A DNA stretch of 64,000 nucleotides from JACVRM01 sp963817375 (GCA_963817375.1 CAWFOB010000003.1:15271-79270), one strand, 5' to 3'. Shown: positions 15,365 through 23,000, counted from the first letter of the stretch. Notes: generated by a model from the sequence alone, not told the origin. Numbers and translations are program-made.

Positions 15365-16336
15365 TCAACGTAAGACGAACCCGGTGCCAAGCTCGTCGCG
15401 CGGGTCGAGCACGAAGCGGTGCTCGCCGGTGCGGTAGGCGGTGCCCTCGACCTCGGTGAGGAGGCCGGCCGGCGTCTCGCCGAGGATGCGGGCGAGGAAC
15501 GTCGTGCCGACGATCGAGTCGTGGCGGAGCTCGTCCCCCGGCCCGAGGGCGCGGTCCGCCGCCAGCAGCGCGAGGCGCGCCGAGGTCCCGGAGCCGCACG
15601 GCGAGCGGTCGATCTCGCCGTCCGCGAACACGGTCACGTTGCGCTGGTGGAGCGGCCCGAGCTCCTCGTGGAAGATGACGCCGTAGATACCCTCCAGGCG
15701 CGGATCCCCTGCGACCTGTGCGACCGGCGTGCCGCTCAGGGAGTGCTTGATCTCCCGGCCGGCGGCGATGATCTCCGGCAGGCGTTCGGGCGTGACCGTA
15801 AGCCCGACGCGCCCGGCAGGAAGCGACGCATAGAGCGCGCCGCCGAAGGCGACATCGACGGTCGTGCCGGCCGCCTGGACGTCGCGCGCCACGACGGTCG
15901 AGGGCACGTTGCGGAACGCGACCGCCTCGACGGCCCCGCCGCGCATGCGCACCGCGGCGACGACGCGCCCGGAGGGGACGTCGATCGCGATGTCGACGGT
16001 GCCGTCGGCCGGCGCGGCGACGGCGCCGGACTCGACCGCCCAGGCCCCGAGCGCGATCGTCCCGTGCCCGCACGCCGTGGAGTAGCCGTCCTTGTGCCAG
16101 AAGAGGACGCCGAGGTCGGCGCCGTCGTCGTCGGGCGGGACGAGGAAGCAGCCGTACATGTCGGCGTGGCCTCGGGGCTCGTGGCAGAGCAGCCGGCGCA
16201 CCGCGTCGACGTCCGGGCGCGCGGCCGCCTGCTCGCGCCGCTCCGCAACCGTGCTGCCGCCGATCGGCGGGACGCCGGCGGTGACGATCCGGAACGGCTC
16301 CCCGGCGGTGTGGTAGTCGGTGGCCTCGACCTCCAC
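15365..16336 (-). CDS. Proline racemase-family enzyme (proline racemase / hydroxyproline epimerase)
   Basis: 323 residues with both active-site cysteines of the family: GYSTACGHGTIALGAW (first Cys) and DRSPCGSGTSARLALL (second Cys). The N-terminus MEVEATDYHTAGEPFRIV and the segment RGHADMYGCFLVPP are typical. Two cysteines favour racemase or epimerase activity over the 3-hydroxyproline dehydratases, which have lost one. Proline racemase versus 4-hydroxyproline 2-epimerase cannot be separated here, and no hydroxyproline catabolic genes flank it. The start is GTG 16336. The stop of the ASCH gene lies 2 nt upstream, so greA, ASCH and this gene form one minus-strand operon ending at the hairpin near 15.26 kb. 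Confidence 0.88.
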   Translation of the reverse strand: MEVEATDYHTAGEPFRIVTAGVPPIGGSTVAERREQAAARPDVDAVRRLLCHEPRGHADMYGCFLVPPDDDGADLGVLFWHKDGYSTACGHGTIALGAWAVESGAVAAPADGTVDIAIDVPSGRVVAAVRMRGGAVEAVAFRNVPSTVVARDVQAAGTTVDVAFGGALYASLPAGRVGLTVTPERLPEIIAAGREIKHSLSGTPVAQVAGDPRLEGIYGVIFHEELGPLHQRNVTVFADGEIDRSPCGSGTSARLALLAADRALGPGDELRHDSIVGTTFLARILGETPAGLLTEVEGTAYRTGEHRFVLDPRDELGTGFVLR

Positions 16337-16338
16337 GG

Positions 16339-16719
16339 CTAGTACCGCTCCACTAGGCGGAAGCGCTCCGCGACGACGAGCGTGTCGTCCGTGATCGCCT
16401 GGCCGGCCCAGAAGCGCTCGTGGGCGGCGCGCCAGTCCGCGACCGACTCGAAGCCCTCGCCCTCGTCGCGCGCGAACTGGACGTCGACCTCGCCGGCGCG
16501 AACGACGCGTACCTCCGTCGTCTCGACGACGCCGACCGGCTCGTCGTCCCAGCCGAGCAGGAGCGAGCGGTCGCCCGCCTCCGGCAGGCGATCGTCCGGG
16601 CCGTAGTCGGAGCGGAGGCCGGCCGTTGCCGTCTTCTCGCCGCGCAGAACGGCATCCACCAGCCGCCGGCGAAGGTCGGTGCGCGCGTAGCCGAGCTCCA
16701 TCGGCGGCGCGTCACTCAC
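16339..16719 (-). CDS. ASCH-domain protein
   Basis: 126 residues. LVDAVLRGEKTATAGLRSDY with the G-x-K-T-x-T motif, the beta-rich LLLGWDDEPVGVVETTEVR, and FARDEGEGFESVADWRAAHERFW are the hallmarks of ASCH/YqfB-type proteins with a PUA-like fold. Such proteins bind RNA or act as amidohydrolases on modified nucleosides (YqfB on N4-acetylcytidine); which applies here is unknown. It starts at 16719, just 7 nt after the greA stop, and ends 2 nt before the proline-racemase start, indicating an operon. Confidence 0.83.
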   Translation of the reverse strand: MSDAPPMELGYARTDLRRRLVDAVLRGEKTATAGLRSDYGPDDRLPEAGDRSLLLGWDDEPVGVVETTEVRVVRAGEVDVQFARDEGEGFESVADWRAAHERFWAGQAITDDTLVVAERFRLVERY

Positions 16720-16726
16720 GGCGGGC

Positions 16727-17173
16727 TCAGTCGCGCAGGTCGAGGATCGTGGCCTTCCACGCCCCTCGGGGTGCGGCGACCTCGACCGTGTCGCCGACGC
16801 GCTTGCCGAGGACGGCGGCGCCGAGCGGCGAGGTCGGGGAGGCGGTGCCTGCGCCGCCGAGCGGCGAGAGCTCGATCTCGATGCGGTCGCCGTTCTCGTT
16901 CTCGACGACGATCGTGTGGCCGACGTGCACGACCTCGGAGCCGGTGCCGTCGACGACGGTGGCGTTCTCGAGGCGCGCGCGCAGCATGGTGATCCGCCGC
17001 TCGAGCAGCCCTTGCTCGTTCTTCGCCGAGTGGTACTCGAAGTTCTCGGAGAGGTCGCCGTAGCCGCGCGCGACGGCGATCGCCTCGACGACCTCGGCGC
17101 GCTTCGGGCCCTCCAGCTCGGCCAGGTCGGCGGCGAGCTTGTCGTACTGGGCGCGGGTCATCTCCTCGGTCAT
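16727..17173 (-). CDS. greA: Transcription elongation factor GreA
   Basis: 148 residues, slightly short for the family (about 158). The N-terminal coiled coil spans residues 5-75 with the acidic tip motif GDLSENFEYHSAKNEQ, whose Asp/Glu pair activates RNA polymerase backtracked-RNA cleavage. The C-terminal FKBP-like domain contains VGDTVEVAAPRGAWKATIL. It rescues stalled RNA polymerase. The start ATG 17173 lies 6 nt from TACCCT (complement of 17180-17185). It heads the greA-ASCH-proline racemase operon and is divergent from a small basic protein gene, with which its -10 box overlaps. Confidence 0.93.
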   Translation of the reverse strand: MTEEMTRAQYDKLAADLAELEGPKRAEVVEAIAVARGYGDLSENFEYHSAKNEQGLLERRITMLRARLENATVVDGTGSEVVHVGHTIVVENENGDRIEIELSPLGGAGTASPTSPLGAAVLGKRVGDTVEVAAPRGAWKATILDLRD

Positions 17174-17179
17174 GCGGTG

Positions 17180-17189
17180 AGGGTAGCGT
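17180..17189. promoter_or_regulatory. Divergent promoter with overlapping -10 boxes
   Basis: Minus strand: TACCCT over 17185-17180, 6 nt, then ATG of greA (17173). Plus strand: TAGCGT over 17184-17189, 7 nt, then GTG 17197. The hexamers share TA at 17184-17185. This is the third instance of this arrangement in the window and supports the small plus-strand gene as real. Confidence 0.6.
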
Positions 17190-17196
17190 GGCGCCC

Positions 17197-17388
17197 GTGC
17201 GCAAGCCGACCCACGACGGGGCGAAGAAGCGGGCCGAGCGCGAGCGCCAAACCGGCCTCGACCCGGAAGACGAGGCGGCGAAGTGGCTGGAGGAGCATGA
17301 CCCCAAGCCGCCGCCGCCCGAGTCGAAATCGCGCTTCAAGTCGAAAGAGCTTCATCGCTGGCGCCAGCGTGGGCAACAGAAGTCTTAG
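17197..17388 (+). CDS. Small basic hypothetical protein
   Basis: 63 residues starting at GTG 17197 (VRKPTHDGAKKRAERERQ). It is highly charged, with DPEDEAAKWLEEHDPKPPPP in the middle and a Lys/Arg-rich tail (KSRFKSKELHRWRQRGQQ). There is no membrane segment and no recognised family. The start is chosen because TAGCGT (17184-17189) lies 7 nt upstream; GTG 17188 is in frame but overlaps that box. The stop codon TAG falls within the first of three direct repeats that precede the ABC exporter operon. It is probably a small nucleic-acid- or ribosome-associated protein, but that is a guess from charge alone. Confidence 0.55.
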   Translation: MRKPTHDGAKKRAERERQTGLDPEDEAAKWLEEHDPKPPPPESKSRFKSKELHRWRQRGQQKS

Positions 17389-17410
17389 AGCACTCTTAGC
17401 GCGGTCTTAG
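17383..17410. promoter_or_regulatory. Three direct repeats at 11-bp spacing upstream of ABC exporter operon
   Basis: TCTTAG occurs at 17383-17388, 17394-17399 and 17405-17410, each exactly 11 bp apart, one helical turn. OmpR/PhoB-family response regulators bind such tandem repeats. The last copy ends 10-11 nt before a weak -10 (TTTGCT/TTGCTT, 17421-17427) that itself precedes GTG 17434 by 6-7 nt. That spacing is the one expected for an activator replacing the -35 element. No response-regulator gene is in the window. Confidence 0.6.
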
Positions 17411-17433
17411 CCGGCCGTGTTTTGCTTTGACCG

Positions 17434-19113
17434 GTGTTCTACCTTCGCTATCTGCGCAGCGAGCTGGTCCGTCGGCGCGCGCGCACCGTCCTGACGCTCG
17501 CAGGGTTTGCCGTGGGCGTCGCGCTCGTCGTCGCGATCACCGGCCTCTCGCGCGGCCTCGACCACGCGCAGAAGACGGCGCTGAACCCGCTCTCCAGCAT
17601 CGGCACCGACCTCACTGTCACCCTCTCGGCCCAGCAGGATCAGGGCTTCGGCGGCGGCGGCGTCGGCCCGGGCGGGGGAGGCGGCGGACGGGAGCTGGTG
17701 CAGGCGAACCAGTCGGCGGTCACCGACCTCTCCAAGCTCGGCAAGCCGGGCACCCACTTCGTCCACGACTTCTTCCTGCCGGGCACCCAGCTGACGTTTC
17801 CGCAGGGGCAGGCGACCCAGATCGCCTCGCTGGCCGGCGTGCAGTCGGTCACGACCGGGCTCGTGCTGTCGGCGGTGCATCAAGAGGGGGTCGTCCCGAA
17901 GATCGTTGCGAAGATCAAGGCCGGCGGGCAGCAGATCAATATCCGGCGGCAGATCAAGCCGCCCACCCCGGCGCAGTTCCAGGCGATGCAGAAGTGCTTC
18001 CAGAAGGCCGGCATCGGCCAGTCGAACAACGCGCCGCCGAGCGGCGGCGGCTTCCGCCGGGGCGGCGGCGGCGGCGGCATCTTCAACTCGGCCGCCGCCC
18101 GCAAGTGCCTCCCGGCGCGGTTCCGCCAGTTCCAAGCGCGGATCACGACTCCGGAGCAGACGCTGCGCCAGGTCGTCGACCCGCCGCAGACGAACATCAC
18201 GAGCGCCACGTACACGATCGGCGGCATCGACCCGGCGCAGCGCTCGATCAGCCTCGTCACGCCGGCACAGCTCACGAGCGGCCGCTTCCTGACCCGCAGC
18301 GGCGAGGCGCTCGTGGGCACGAGCTACGCGAAGCGCCAGAGCCTGAAGGTCGGCTCGGTGATCAACCTGAACGGGAGCAAGGTCACGGTCGTCGGGCTCG
18401 TGAAGCCGCCGCTCGGCGGCCAGAGCGCCGACGTGTACCTGACGAAGACGCAGCTGCAGACGCTCGCCGGCGAGAAGAACCTCGCGAACGTCGTCCTCGT
18501 TCGCGCCGACTCCAGCAGCAACGTCGGCACCGTCCAGAAGGAAATCGAGCAGGCGCTCGGGCAGAACGCTCAGGTGGCGAGCTCGAAGCAGGTCGCCGAC
18601 TCGATCAACGGCTCGCTCGTCGACGCCTCCAACCTCTCGCACGACCTCGGGCTCGTCCTCGCCATCCTCGCCGCCGGAGCCGCCTTCCTGCTCGCGGCGC
18701 TCCTGACGCTGTCCTCGATCGGCAAGCGCGTCCGCGAGCTGGGAACGCTCAAGGCGCTCGGCTGGTCGCAGTGGCTCGTCATCCGCCAGGTGGTGGGGGA
18801 GAGCCTTGCGACCGCGGTCGCGGGCGGCTTCCTGGGCGTCGTGCTGGGCGTGTTAGCCGCGGTTGCCATCGACGCCTTCGGCCCGAGCCTGAGCGCCAGC
18901 TCGACGACGGGCGGCGCGCAAGGGGTCTTCGGGCTCGGGAGCGCGCTGTCGCGCACTGCCACGACCTCCGTTTCGCTCGACGCCCCGCTCACCGCCGGCC
19001 TGCTCGCGCTGGGATTCGGGCTGGCCGTCGCCGGCGGCCTCATCGCCGGGACGGCGGGCGCCTTCCGCGCCGCGCGCCTGCGCCCCGCCGACGCGCTGAG
19101 GCAGGTGGAGTAG
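17434..19113 (+). CDS. MacB/FtsX-like ABC transporter permease
   Basis: 559 residues. An N-terminal membrane helix (RTVLTLAGFAVGVALVVAITG) is followed by a large extracytoplasmic MacB-PCD-like domain (residues about 45-400) with Gly-rich low-complexity runs (about residues 70-85 and 207-217). Three C-terminal helices follow: LVLAILAAGAAFLLAALLTL, VVGESLATAVAGGFLGVVLG and AGLLALGFGLAVAGGLIAG. The FtsX signature is present in SIGKRVRELGTLKALGWS. It would work with the ATPase encoded next in antimicrobial or lipoprotein-type export. The start GTG 17434 follows a probable activator-dependent promoter. Its stop overlaps the ATPase start by one base (TAGTG). Confidence 0.9.
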   Translation: MFYLRYLRSELVRRRARTVLTLAGFAVGVALVVAITGLSRGLDHAQKTALNPLSSIGTDLTVTLSAQQDQGFGGGGVGPGGGGGGRELVQANQSAVTDLSKLGKPGTHFVHDFFLPGTQLTFPQGQATQIASLAGVQSVTTGLVLSAVHQEGVVPKIVAKIKAGGQQINIRRQIKPPTPAQFQAMQKCFQKAGIGQSNNAPPSGGGFRRGGGGGGIFNSAAARKCLPARFRQFQARITTPEQTLRQVVDPPQTNITSATYTIGGIDPAQRSISLVTPAQLTSGRFLTRSGEALVGTSYAKRQSLKVGSVINLNGSKVTVVGLVKPPLGGQSADVYLTKTQLQTLAGEKNLANVVLVRADSSSNVGTVQKEIEQALGQNAQVASSKQVADSINGSLVDASNLSHDLGLVLAILAAGAAFLLAALLTLSSIGKRVRELGTLKALGWSQWLVIRQVVGESLATAVAGGFLGVVLGVLAAVAIDAFGPSLSASSTTGGAQGVFGLGSALSRTATTSVSLDAPLTAGLLALGFGLAVAGGLIAGTAGAFRAARLRPADALRQVE

Positions 19114-19802
19114 TGGGAACGCCGCTGTACGAACTTCGCGGCGTCGCGCGCACGTTCCAGCGCGGCGGCACCGTCATCCGCGCGGTCGACGGCATCGACC
19201 TGACGATCGACGCCGGCGAGATCGTCGCCGTCGAGGGGCCGAGCGGCTCGGGGAAGACGACCCTCCTGCAGCTCCTCGGCACGCTCGACCGCCCGAGCGC
19301 CGGCCAGGTGTTCTTCGAGGGTCGCGACGTCAACACGCTCGGTGACCGCGACCTCGCCCAGATCCGCCTGCGTGCCCTGGGCTTCGTCTTCCAGACCTTC
19401 AACCTGATCCCGACGCTGACCGCCCTCGAGAACGTCGAGGCGAAGCTCGCTCCGGCCGGGGTGACCGACGCCGACCTGCGCTCCCGCTCGCTCGCGCTCC
19501 TCGCCGAGGTCGGCCTCCGCGACCGCGCCGACCATCTGCCCGGGCAGCTCTCGGGCGGTGAGCAGCAGCGCGTCGCCATCGCCCGTGCCCTCGCCACCGA
19601 GCCGCGCGTCGTCCTCGCGGACGAGCCGACCGGCAACCTCGACTCCGCGACGGGCGCCGAGATCATCGAGCTGCTGACGCGGCTCTCACAGGAGCACGGC
19701 CAGACGATCGTGCTCGTCACGCATGACCCGGATGTCGCCGCCAAGGCGCAACGGGTGCTGCGCATGCAGGACGGCCGGCTGGCCTCGCCCATCGCGGCAT
19801 GA
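19113..19802 (+). CDS. ABC transporter ATP-binding protein (MacB/LolD type)
   Basis: 229 residues with all ABC motifs: Walker A GPSGSGKTTLLQLLG, Q-loop VFQTFNLIPTLTALENV, signature LSGGEQQRVAIARALA, Walker B VVLADEPTGNLDS and the H-loop VTHDPDVA. The tight FNLIPTLTALENV region places it with LolD/MacB-type ATPases that power FtsX-like permeases. The start GTG 19113 overlaps the permease stop by one base, so the two are coupled in a two-gene operon. A 7-nt gap leads to the next gene, which may be carried along on the same mRNA. Confidence 0.93.
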   Translation: MGTPLYELRGVARTFQRGGTVIRAVDGIDLTIDAGEIVAVEGPSGSGKTTLLQLLGTLDRPSAGQVFFEGRDVNTLGDRDLAQIRLRALGFVFQTFNLIPTLTALENVEAKLAPAGVTDADLRSRSLALLAEVGLRDRADHLPGQLSGGEQQRVAIARALATEPRVVLADEPTGNLDSATGAEIIELLTRLSQEHGQTIVLVTHDPDVAAKAQRVLRMQDGRLASPIAA

Positions 19803-19809
19803 TCCCGGC

Positions 19810-20388
19810 GTGGCGGACGACCTCCCGGTGGAGGAGCTGCCCTCGCAGGCTGCCTGGGAGGAGTGGCTCTCCGAGCATCACGCGGACGCCCGCGGCGTCT
19901 GGCTCAAGTTCGCCAAGAAGAACACCGGCGTCACCACCGTCAACTACGCGGAGGCGCTCGAGATCGCGCTCTGCTTCGGCTGGATCGACGGCCAGGTCGC
20001 CCGCTTCGACGAGACGTACTACCTCCAGCGCTTCACGCCGCGGACGAAGCGCAGCAAGTGGTCGAAGATCAACCGCGAGCACATCGCGCGCCTGACGAAG
20101 GAGCGGCGCATGCGTCCGGCGGGCGTGGCAGCTGTCGAGGCGGCGCAGGCGGACGGCCGCTGGGATGCTGCCTACGACTCACCGAGCCGGATCACCGTGC
20201 CGGACGACCTCCAGCAGGCGCTCGAGGCCAATCCGAAGGCGCTCGCGTTCTTCGAGCAGCTCGACAGCCAGAACCGCTACGCCGTCCTCTACCGGACGCA
20301 GGACGCGAAGCGGCCGGAGACGCGGGCGCGCCGGATCGCGAGCTTCGTCGAGATGCTCGCACAGGGCAGGAAGCCGCTCGACAGATAG
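19810..20388 (+). CDS. YdeI/OmpD-associated-family protein
   Basis: 192 residues. The N-terminal part ELPSQAAWEEWLSEHHADAR, GVWLKFAKKNTG, NYAEALEIALCFGWIDGQ and YYLQRFTPRTKRSKWSKIN is diagnostic of the YdeI-like family. The C-terminal part AFFEQLDSQNRYAVLYRTQDAKRPETRARRI is the usual helical tail. Members are small cytosolic proteins of unknown function linked to stress or antibiotic tolerance. I chose GTG 19810 (MADDLPVEELPS) because the family begins there; a longer frame would overlap the ATPase gene. The gene ends 13 nt before the promoter box of the next gene. Confidence 0.83.
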   Translation: MADDLPVEELPSQAAWEEWLSEHHADARGVWLKFAKKNTGVTTVNYAEALEIALCFGWIDGQVARFDETYYLQRFTPRTKRSKWSKINREHIARLTKERRMRPAGVAAVEAAQADGRWDAAYDSPSRITVPDDLQQALEANPKALAFFEQLDSQNRYAVLYRTQDAKRPETRARRIASFVEMLAQGRKPLDR

Positions 20389-20407
20389 TTGCGCGATCAA
20401 GTATACT
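20378..20407 (+). promoter_or_regulatory. Promoter (TCGACA - 18 bp - TATACT) for a leaderless mRNA
   Basis: The -35 TCGACA (20378-20383) matches TTGACA at five of six bases, and the -10 TATACT (20402-20407) is near-consensus, with 18 bp between them. Initiation 6-7 nt after the -10 falls on the ATG at 20414. This is the best-formed sigma-70-type promoter in the window and calibrates the -10/start-codon spacing used for the other genes. Confidence 0.75.
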
Positions 20408-20413
20408 GACCGC

Positions 20414-20953
20414 ATGAACGCAACGACTGTCACCCCGGCCGCGCAGGCCGAGCGGCCGATCGACCCCGGCGTCGACATCGGCCACGTGCACCTGAAGACG
20501 GCCGACATCCAGCGGATCCGCGACTTCTACGTCGGCATCCTCGGCTTCGACGTCGTCTCGCAGATGGGCGACCAGGCCCTCTTCCTGTCGGCCGGCGGCT
20601 ACCACCACCACCTCGGCTTCAACACCTGGGAGTCGAAGGGCGGCTCCCCGCCTCCGCCCGGCACGACGGGCCTCTACCACGTCGCCATCCGCTACCCGAC
20701 GCGCGAAGCGCTCGCCGACGCGCTCGGCCGGCTGATGCGCGCGAACTGGCCGCTCGACGGCGCCAACGACCACGGCACGCACGAGGCGCTCTATCTCCGT
20801 GACCCGGACGGGAACGGCCTGGAGCTGGCCTGGGATCGCGACGCGTCCGAGTGGCCGCTGGACGCCGAGGGCCACCTCCGGTTCGACCGCGGGGCGGATG
20901 TGAACCGGATGCTGCGTGAGCTCGTCGAGCTCTCCGGCGTGAGGCAGAACTAG
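20414..20953 (+). CDS. VOC-family dioxygenase-like protein (CatE-like)
   Basis: 179 residues. Two VOC modules: GVDIGHVHLKTADIQRIRDFY with the first metal His (GHVHL), and TGLYHVAIRYPTREALADAL with the second His (LYHVAI). The final Glu ligand lies in RDPDGNGLELAWDR. The motif GGYHHHLGFNTW is typical of extradiol catechol dioxygenase/CatE-like proteins. It may cleave a catechol or act as a glyoxalase-like enzyme; the substrate is unknown. The start ATG 20414 sits 6 nt from TATACT, so the mRNA is probably leaderless. Confidence 0.87.
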   Translation: MNATTVTPAAQAERPIDPGVDIGHVHLKTADIQRIRDFYVGILGFDVVSQMGDQALFLSAGGYHHHLGFNTWESKGGSPPPPGTTGLYHVAIRYPTREALADALGRLMRANWPLDGANDHGTHEALYLRDPDGNGLELAWDRDASEWPLDAEGHLRFDRGADVNRMLRELVELSGVRQN

Positions 20954-20978
20954 CCGCAAAGCGCGCTAAAATTCAGGC

Positions 20979-21575
20979 GTGGGGCGCGCTGCGCTCGTCG
21001 CTTTCCCTGCCGCCCTCGCTCTGGTCGCCGCCGCGTGCGGCGGCTCCGGGCAGGCGGGTGGGGACACGACTTCTGCGACAACGACCCCCGCGACGAGCAC
21101 CGGCGGGATCGACGCGATGCCGGACGCCTCGACGAACCCTGTTACCTCGACCGCGAGCGTCGCCGAGACGGCGCTCATGAACGGGCTCGCCGTCGGCCGG
21201 CACGAGGGCTACGACCGCGTCACCTTCACCTTCAAGAACACGGTCCCGGGCTACAAGGTCACGTACGTCCAGCCGCCGTTCCACGAGGACGGCTCCGGCA
21301 AGACCGTCGCCGTCGACGGGTCAGCATTCGTCCAGGTACGCATGGAGCCCGCGTCGGGCTTCGACCTCGCTACCGGTGAGGGCGTGCTCGTCTACACGGG
21401 CCCGAAGCGGATTTCCGGCGCCGACTCGGGAACCTCGGTCGTGCAGGATGTCGTCCGCACCGGCGACTTCGAGGCCGTCCTGACGTGGACGATCGGGCTG
21501 TCGGACGCCGTCGACTTCCGCGTCGGAACGCTCGCCTCGCCGCCTCGGCTGGCCGTCGATTTCCGGAACCACTAA
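20979..21575 (+). CDS. AMIN-like lipoprotein, first of a tandem pair
   Basis: 198 residues. A lipoprotein signal LVAFPAALALVAAACGG with the lipobox Cys at about residue 20 is followed by a Thr/Ser/Gly-rich linker. A beta-rich domain follows (GLAVGRHEGYDRVTFTFKN, GYKVTYVQPPFHEDGSGKTV, VRMEPASGFDLATGEG, VLTWTIGLSD) that recalls the AMIN-like beta-sandwich found on actinobacterial lipoproteins. It would be anchored to the outer face of the membrane, perhaps binding cell-wall glycans; that role is inferred. The start GTG 20979 follows TAAAAT (20967-20972) by 6 nt. It is about 55-60% identical by eye to the next gene. Confidence 0.82.
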   Translation: MGRAALVAFPAALALVAAACGGSGQAGGDTTSATTTPATSTGGIDAMPDASTNPVTSTASVAETALMNGLAVGRHEGYDRVTFTFKNTVPGYKVTYVQPPFHEDGSGKTVAVDGSAFVQVRMEPASGFDLATGEGVLVYTGPKRISGADSGTSVVQDVVRTGDFEAVLTWTIGLSDAVDFRVGTLASPPRLAVDFRNH

Positions 21576-21587
21576 TACGATCCCGTC

Positions 21588-22133
21588 GTGCCCCGCCCGG
21601 TCGCCGCCGTTCTCGCCGCCTGCCTGGCGCTCCTCGCCGCCGCCTGCGGCAGCTCGGGCTCGAGCGGCGGGACGCTGTCCGGAGCAGCGACCGATCCGCT
21701 GACGTCGACGTCGAACGCCGACTTCTACGCGCTCATGAAGGGGCTCGCCGTCGGGCGCCACGCCGGCTACGACCGCGTCACATTCACCTTCGACGACTTC
21801 GTGCCCGGCTACGTGATCTCGTACGTCGACCCGCCGATCTCCGAGGACGGGTCCGGCAAGACCGTGAACGTGGCCGGCTCCGACTACGTGCAGGTGCTGA
21901 TGCAGCCGGCCTCCGGGTTCGACCTCAACTCCGGCGAGGGCAAGATCGTCTACAAGGGGCCGAGACGCATCTCGGGCGCCGACGCCGGCACCTCCGTCGT
22001 CAAGGACGTCGTCCGCACGGGCGACTTCGAGTCGGTGCTGACGTGGACGATCGGGCTGGCCGGCAAGGTCGGCTACAAGGTGCAGAAGCTCGAGTCCCCG
22101 CCGCGGCTCGTGATCGACTTCGACAGCGGCTGA
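21588..22133 (+). CDS. AMIN-like lipoprotein, second of a tandem pair
   Basis: 181 residues, a paralogue of the preceding gene: the same lipoprotein signal (LAACLALLAAACGSSG) and the same domain with GLAVGRHAGYDRVTFTFDD, YVDPPISEDGSGKTVNVAG and VVRTGDFESVLTWTIGLAG. The linker is shorter. The tight tandem arrangement shows a local duplication. The second copy keeps its own -10 box (TACGAT, 21576-21581) 6 nt before GTG 21588, partly inside the stop region of the first copy, so each paralogue can be expressed alone. It is probably an extracytoplasmic cell-envelope protein. Confidence 0.82.
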   Translation: MPRPVAAVLAACLALLAAACGSSGSSGGTLSGAATDPLTSTSNADFYALMKGLAVGRHAGYDRVTFTFDDFVPGYVISYVDPPISEDGSGKTVNVAGSDYVQVLMQPASGFDLNSGEGKIVYKGPRRISGADAGTSVVKDVVRTGDFESVLTWTIGLAGKVGYKVQKLESPPRLVIDFDSG

Positions 22134-22141
22134 GCTGCCAG

Positions 22142-22158
22142 GCACCCTGTCGGGGTGC
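22142..22158. promoter_or_regulatory. Hairpin overlapping -10 box and start codon
   Basis: GCACCC and GGGTGC flank a short loop (TGTCG) at 22142-22158, extended by an outer G-C pair. The left arm contains the -10 CACCCT and the right arm contains the GTG start of the DUF2236 gene. It may serve as a terminator for the lipoprotein gene (stop at 22133), a DNA dyad for a regulator, or simply coincide. Confidence 0.4.
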
Positions 22159-23000
22159 CCGAGCGGACGCACGCGGAGCGGATGGCCAGCCGCGACGGCT
22201 ACTTCCCGCCCGAGAGCCTGATCCGCCGGCTCGGCAACTCGCCGGTCGTGCCCTTCCTCGGCGGCGGGCCGGCCGTGCTCCTCCAGGTCGCGCATCCGCT
22301 CGTCGCGGCCGGGGTCACGCAGCACTCCGACTACCGCGACGACCTCTGGCGGCGGCTGCTGCGCACGCTGCGCGCGCTCTACCTGATGGCGTACGGGACG
22401 AAGCAGGAGGCGGAGTGGGCGGGGGAGGCCGTCCAGCGCGTGCACGAGCGCGTCCACGGGACGCTCGCCGCGACGGTAGGCCCGTTCCCGGCCGGGACGC
22501 CGTACCGGGCGGACGACCCGGCCCTCATGCTCTGGGTCCATGCCACGCTCGTCCACTCGTCGCTCTCCACCTTCACCCGCTTCGTGGCCCGGCTCGACGC
22601 CGCGGATGAGGAGCGGTACTACCGCGAGATGGCGGTCGTCGCGCGCCTCGTCGGCGTGCCGGACGGCGTGCTGCCGGCGACGCTCGGCGAGTTCCGCGCG
22701 TACGTGGAGGAGATGCTCGGCGGCCCGGAGCTCGTCGTGACGCCGCCCGCGCGCGATGTCGCCCGGGTGGTTCTGGACGCGCCGCTGCCCGCGCCGATGC
22801 GCCTGCTCGTGCCGGCGCACCGGCTCTCGACGGCGTGGCTGCTGGGGCAGCGGCTACGGGCGGGCTACGACCTCCGCTGGAGCCCAGCGCACGACGCGGC
22901 GCTCGTGGTCGCCGCGCGCTCCGTGCGGATCACCGCCTGGCCGGTGCTGAAGGCGGCGTCGCGCTTCGCGCCGACGGGGCCCGCCCTGGCGCGCGCCTAG
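22155..23000 (+). CDS. DUF2236 / oxygenase MpaB-family protein
   Basis: 281 residues of the DUF2236 (MpaB, latex-clearing-protein-like) family. Visible motifs are GGGPAVLLQVAHPLVAAGV with the conserved His, HSDYRDDLWRRLLRTLRALY, and WVHATLVHSSLSTFTRFV with the second pair of His residues that bind haem in Lcp-like members. Members are haem-dependent oxygenases or uncharacterised; I cannot tell which. The start GTG 22155 follows CACCCT (22143-22148) by 6 nt. The same bases form a 7-bp stem with the start region. Its stop overlaps the convergent histidine-kinase gene by 4 nt. Confidence 0.85.
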   Translation: MPERTHAERMASRDGYFPPESLIRRLGNSPVVPFLGGGPAVLLQVAHPLVAAGVTQHSDYRDDLWRRLLRTLRALYLMAYGTKQEAEWAGEAVQRVHERVHGTLAATVGPFPAGTPYRADDPALMLWVHATLVHSSLSTFTRFVARLDAADEERYYREMAVVARLVGVPDGVLPATLGEFRAYVEEMLGGPELVVTPPARDVARVVLDAPLPAPMRLLVPAHRLSTAWLLGQRLRAGYDLRWSPAHDAALVVAARSVRITAWPVLKAASRFAPTGPALARA

